NCBI RefSeq assembly: GCF_046025915.1
Contig: NZ_JAQQFR010000001.1
Span: 310,001-374,000, forward strand
Source: Herbaspirillum rhizosphaerae_A
GTDB taxonomy: Bacteria > Pseudomonadota > Gammaproteobacteria > Burkholderiales > Burkholderiaceae_D
Direction of reading: 5' to 3'
DNA length: 64,000 bases
Below are positions 60,769 through 64,000 of the stretch, one piece after another (positions within the stretch are counted from its first letter, which is position 1; each line of letters begins with the position of its first letter). The notes under the pieces are model-generated. The model saw nothing but the letters and a program-made list of their open reading frames with translations, made no database searches and was not told the DNA's origin. Made by a program: the position numbers and the translations under genes.

Positions 60769-62505
60769 TCAAACGCCCGCACCGGCGTATTGATTGCGAG
60801 GTGTCGATGTCGCCAATCGCTCCGGCTCCGTCAGATGCCCCGGTGCAGATTCTCTTTCATGTCCGAGTGCATGCGCGGCGACGGCGGCAAAACCGGCGTC
60901 CAGCACATTGCCGCGCCACGCCACATGCTGGTCGGGCCGTACCAGCACGAAGTCGGCCTGATACAGCTCGCGTACGGCGCGTTCGGCGACGGTGACGCAA
61001 GTCAGACCGGGCAGATACGCCGCGAGCTTGGCCGGATCGATCTGCGTGGCGTTGTCGGCATTGAGCGTGAGCAGCGTGAAGCCCATGCCGAACAGTGCAT
61101 ACAAAGAGCGGCCGTCGCGCAGCCAGGCATGCGGCGCGCGATGGCCGGGCCGTGCACACGGCAGATACAAGTTGGCCGCATCGAGACCGGGGCTGCCTGC
61201 TTCGGCCACCAGCAATGGCGACTGTTCGTAGCGTGTGCCCAGATGAACGCCGGGGATCATGAATTCGCGGTAGGCGTGGAACACAAGATAGCGTCCTGCT
61301 GCTTCGCGTGCGGCATCGCCTTGCGGGCCGTCGACAAACGCGGCAGCAGGCAGCTGCACGTGGCCGATGCTGTCGGCGAATTCACGGGCGAAGGCGGTAT
61401 TGCGTAACGCCGCCGGATGACGTTCGGCGTGATAGCTCTCTGCCAGCGCCGCGCCACCGGTGCCGTTGACCAGCGCGGCAAGCTTCCATGCGAGATTGGC
61501 GGCATCGTCAATGCCGGTGTTGTAGCCGAGGCCGCCGGTCGGCGTGAAAAGATGCGCGGAGTCGCCGGCGAGAAAAACGCGGCCGAGCGAGAAGCGTTCC
61601 GCCACCAGCGCAAAGCCGGCGGTCCACGACGAGGTGCTCTTGATCTCGAAAGGAATATCCGCACCGATGGCGGTGGCGATGCGCTTGCGCACCAGATCCG
61701 GATCGAGCGGCTGGTCGTCTTGCGGCTGTACGTTCATGATGAAATCGCCGCGACCGTCGACCGCGATCAACAGTGCGCGCTGCGTCGGACTGAAGGTCCA
61801 GTACTGCCATGCAGGCCGCTTGCGGCTGGCGTTGTACAGACCCGGCGCGTGGAAATACACCGCTTCCATCTGACCGCCCATGAAGCCGCGCTTCTCACCG
61901 GCCACGCCGCTATAGCGAATGCCGAGCGCCTTGCGCACGCTGCTGCGCGGGCCGTCGCAACCGATCAGGTAACGCGCACGCACCTTGCGCTGGCGTGCGT
62001 CGCGATTGGCGGTCTGCTCCAGGTTGACGATGGCGGTGACGCCTTGTTCGTCTTGTTCGAAGGATTCCACGACGGCAGAAAAATGCACGTTGCAGCAGCG
62101 ATGTTGCAGCGCTGCTTTCAGCAGGATGGGTTCAACGTAAAGCTGTGAGCAGCGATGCGGCGGCTCGGCGGTCGGCCAGGTGAAATCGTGTTGCTTCGCC
62201 CACTCGACGGCGTCGGCAGAACTCGGCTGCGACAGGCGCGCCAGTTCGTATTGACCGATCGAGGTGAAGTAGGCAATGTCGGGCGAGTAGTCGCCGGGCA
62301 AGCCTGCGGCGCGCACTTCGTCAGCGATGCCGATGCGGCGGAAATGCTCCATCGTGCGCGCGCTGTTGGCGTTGGCGGCAGGATGGCGCGCCGTGCCGGG
62401 CTTGGCGTCGAACACCTGCACGCTGATGCCGCGCTGGCCGAGTTCAGCCGCCAGAAACAAACCGACGGGACCGCCGCCGACGATGAGGACGTCGCAATCA
62501 AACAC
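60769..62505 (-). CDS. FAD-dependent aromatic hydroxylase (MhpA/PheA-like)
   Basis: A 578-residue class A flavoprotein monooxygenase. FAD motif VGGGPVGLFLAAELGQRGI is at about residues 8-26, GCDGPRSSVRKAL at about 195, GDSAHLFTPTGGLGYNTGIDDAANLAWKLA at about 310-340. The C-terminal thioredoxin-like domain has RELYQADFVLVRPDQHVAWRGN. GTG is the start, with AGGAGAC before it. It heads the aromatic operon and should hydroxylate the ring before meta-cleavage. The best family match is 3-(3-hydroxyphenyl)propionate/phenol hydroxylases; the flavanone-A-ring hydroxylase FdeE type is another option. Confidence 0.9.
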   Translation of the reverse strand: MFDCDVLIVGGGPVGLFLAAELGQRGISVQVFDAKPGTARHPAANANSARTMEHFRRIGIADEVRAAGLPGDYSPDIAYFTSIGQYELARLSQPSSADAVEWAKQHDFTWPTAEPPHRCSQLYVEPILLKAALQHRCCNVHFSAVVESFEQDEQGVTAIVNLEQTANRDARQRKVRARYLIGCDGPRSSVRKALGIRYSGVAGEKRGFMGGQMEAVYFHAPGLYNASRKRPAWQYWTFSPTQRALLIAVDGRGDFIMNVQPQDDQPLDPDLVRKRIATAIGADIPFEIKSTSSWTAGFALVAERFSLGRVFLAGDSAHLFTPTGGLGYNTGIDDAANLAWKLAALVNGTGGAALAESYHAERHPAALRNTAFAREFADSIGHVQLPAAAFVDGPQGDAAREAAGRYLVFHAYREFMIPGVHLGTRYEQSPLLVAEAGSPGLDAANLYLPCARPGHRAPHAWLRDGRSLYALFGMGFTLLTLNADNATQIDPAKLAAYLPGLTCVTVAERAVRELYQADFVLVRPDQHVAWRGNVLDAGFAAVAAHALGHERESAPGHLTEPERLATSTPRNQYAGAGV

Positions 62506-62577
62506 CTGTGTCTCCTGAAAAATCCATCTTTATTGAGCTGCTTTATTGAGGTTCATGTTAGACCTCGTCACACTATT

Positions 62578-62594
62578 AATCCATATAATGGATT
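62578..62594. promoter_or_regulatory. Palindrome upstream of the aromatic operon
   Basis: AATCCAT-ATA-ATGGATT, seven-base perfect arms, lies 72 bp before the GTG start. It may be the operator for a regulator encoded outside the window. The rest of the 326-base gap to 62831 holds no gene I recognise. Confidence 0.5.
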
Positions 62595-62831
62595 GCATAC
62601 ATCACATGCATCTGATTCATTGTTTGATTCATTGTTGAGCTGCCATCGCCCTTGCGCCTGCGGCTAAAAAAATGGTGCAGCGTGGAGGAGAGAGTCACAC
62701 GCCGCACCAGGGAAGAACCGCCTCAAGACGCTCGCACGAGCTGCCGGTTTGTAGGTCGCCCGATCAAATTATTCAGTGCTTGTTCAGTGCTTGTTCCGTA
62801 CTTTTGATGCTGCCCATCCAGGCTTGCCAGT

Positions 62832-64000
62832 TCAGCGCGTATAGAAACCACAGGACACCAGACAGTCGCCCAGCCGCCGTACATAAGCCGACTTGGTCTT
62901 GATCTCTTGCGTGACGGGATGGGCGAATTTGAAATCGACCCAGCCGGTGCCGTGGTTTCTCGCGGTGTCGACAATCTCTTGCCCGAATGGCTTGCCGCCG
63001 GGGTCGCGATGCTTGCGCGTGTCGACGCCGACCAGGCGTGGATTGCCGCCGTGGGCGACGATCTGGCCATCGGCCAGGCCGACCACCACCAGATACAGAT
63101 CGCGATCCGCAAACCGCCGCTCGACGAGATCGTTGACTTTGTTCACCAGGCTGGGCAAGCCTTCCGTCTCTGCGTGCTCGATGGCGGAGTCGACCAGCGT
63201 CATCGCATCTTCGCGCGTGCCGAATTCGTCCGAGCCGAGATCGAAGTGCGATACCACATTGGTCAGCGTCACTGCCTGGCGATGCAGAATGGCAGCGGCG
63301 GCAGAGATTTCGTCGACCAGCTTGGCGTTCTCCTGCGTCATCTGGTCGAGCTGGGCGATAGTGTCGTTGATGGTAGCCACGCCGCTGCTCTGCTCGCGGC
63401 TGGCGCTGCTGATCTCTTGCATGATGGTCGCGGCGCTACTAACCGACGACACGATCTTGCGCATGGTGGTGCCGGCCAGCAGCACTTGCTTGTCGCAGCT
63501 TTCCACCTTGCTGACGGAATCGGTGATGAGCGTCTGGATTTCTTTGGAGGCGGCGGCGACGCGTTGCGCCAGCACGCGCACCTCTGTCGCCACCACGGCA
63601 AAGCCGCGCCCGGTTTCTCCGGCACGCGCCGCTTCAACGGCGGCGTTGAGCGCAAGAATGTTGGTCTGAAACGCGATACCGTCGACGACGTTGATGATGT
63701 CTGCAATGCGGCGCGAGCTGTCGCGGATGTCGGCCATGTTGGTCTCGACGTTGTGGACCACTTCACCGCCTTGCGCAGCGGCTTGCGCGGCGGTGGCGAT
63801 CAGCTCGTTGGCCTTGTGCGCGTTGTCGGCGTTCTGCCGCACGTTGGACGTGATCTGCTCGGTTGACGCGGCCGTTTGCTGCAACAATGCGCCTTGCTTG
63901 TCGGTGCGTTCCAGCAAAGCCTTGTTGTCGGTGGACAGCAGTCCTGACGTCATTGCGAAACCGACGGTGCCGTTGCGCACTTTGGTGACGACATCGGCCA
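62832..64000 (-). CDS. Methyl-accepting chemotaxis protein with C-terminal Cache-like domain, 5' end missing
   Basis: The frame is open to the window edge, so the N-terminus (possible membrane or PAS part) is outside. The 389 visible residues start within the signalling domain (tip RAGETGRGFAVVATEVRVLAQRV). After the signalling region, residues about 265-385 form a Cache-like domain: AMTLVDSAIEHAETEGLPSLVNKVND, RDLYLVVVGLADGQIVAHGGNPRLVGVDTR and GWVDFKFAHPVTQEIKTKSAYVRR. Cache domains are usually periplasmic and N-terminal; here the sensor follows the signalling part and should be cytoplasmic. It lies next to the aromatic operon. Confidence 0.85.
   Translation of the reverse strand, partial: ADVVTKVRNGTVGFAMTSGLLSTDNKALLERTDKQGALLQQTAASTEQITSNVRQNADNAHKANELIATAAQAAAQGGEVVHNVETNMADIRDSSRRIADIINVVDGIAFQTNILALNAAVEAARAGETGRGFAVVATEVRVLAQRVAAASKEIQTLITDSVSKVESCDKQVLLAGTTMRKIVSSVSSAATIMQEISSASREQSSGVATINDTIAQLDQMTQENAKLVDEISAAAAILHRQAVTLTNVVSHFDLGSDEFGTREDAMTLVDSAIEHAETEGLPSLVNKVNDLVERRFADRDLYLVVVGLADGQIVAHGGNPRLVGVDTRKHRDPGGKPFGQEIVDTARNHGTGWVDFKFAHPVTQEIKTKSAYVRRLGDCLVSCGFYTR

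Overview
The window looks like an accessory, catabolism-rich stretch of a betaproteobacterial chromosome. The best guess is Oxalobacteraceae (Herbaspirillum or Collimonas type), judged from protein style, moderately high GC, many chemoreceptors, MocR/IclR/LysR regulators and aromatic and phosphonate catabolic genes. The genus is an inference. No rRNA, tRNA, CRISPR array, phage or intact insertion sequence is visible. Both edges cut genes: a MocR-type regulator on the left and a chemoreceptor on the right.

Layout. 1-5.6 kb: a partial MocR regulator, an AhpD-like protein, and an opposed group of IclR regulator, MHS-family transporter and small hypothetical protein. 5.8-8.8 kb: an MBL-rhodanese protein, a Na/Pi transporter and a JmjC-like cupin. 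8.9-14.5 kb: a catabolic operon (M20 deacylase, MmgE/PrpD protein, MFS transporter) divergent from its probable MocR regulator. 14.6-21.2 kb: two chemoreceptors around an SDR/VOC/ABM-like operon with a divergent AraC regulator. 21.3-23.9 kb: HAD phosphatase, hexapeptide acetyltransferase and a NicX/M29-like metalloenzyme. 24-28.1 kb: an iron-uptake unit (FecI sigma factor, FecR, TonB-dependent receptor) behind a strong Fur box. 28.8-30.8 kb: ECF sigma factor, RskA-type anti-sigma factor and a DUF3455 lipoprotein.

31-43.6 kb: a chemoreceptor, a MarR/flavoprotein monooxygenase pair, a YgjP-like metalloprotein, then the most interesting block. This is an operon of phosphonoacetaldehyde dehydrogenase (phnY), phosphonoacetate hydrolase (phnA), an OPA-family transporter and an iron-dependent alcohol dehydrogenase resembling phosphonoacetaldehyde reductases, with a divergent LysR regulator and a perfect 17-bp palindrome between them. 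No phnW transaminase is present, so the cluster could take 2-hydroxyethylphosphonate, rather than 2-aminoethylphosphonate, to acetate and phosphate. A PEP-mutase/isocitrate-lyase-superfamily gene follows the regulator.

43.6-49.4 kb: an unusual TPR/winged-helix regulator with a beta-propeller protein and a DUF899 protein, a truncated membrane protein overlapping an AhpD-like gene, a LysR remnant, and a Tat-exported SMP-30 lactonase. 49.6-56 kb: a DUF3142 lipoprotein overlapping a large membrane-anchored helical-repeat protein, a chemoreceptor and a DUF1275 protein. 56.1-62.5 kb: a five-gene aromatic meta-cleavage operon (flavin hydroxylase, AAHS transporter, porin, fumarylacetoacetate-hydrolase-family enzyme, extradiol dioxygenase). 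The window ends in a fifth chemoreceptor that carries a Cache-like domain at its C-terminus. Overall the region pairs substrate sensing (five chemoreceptors) with several separately regulated uptake-and-degradation modules.
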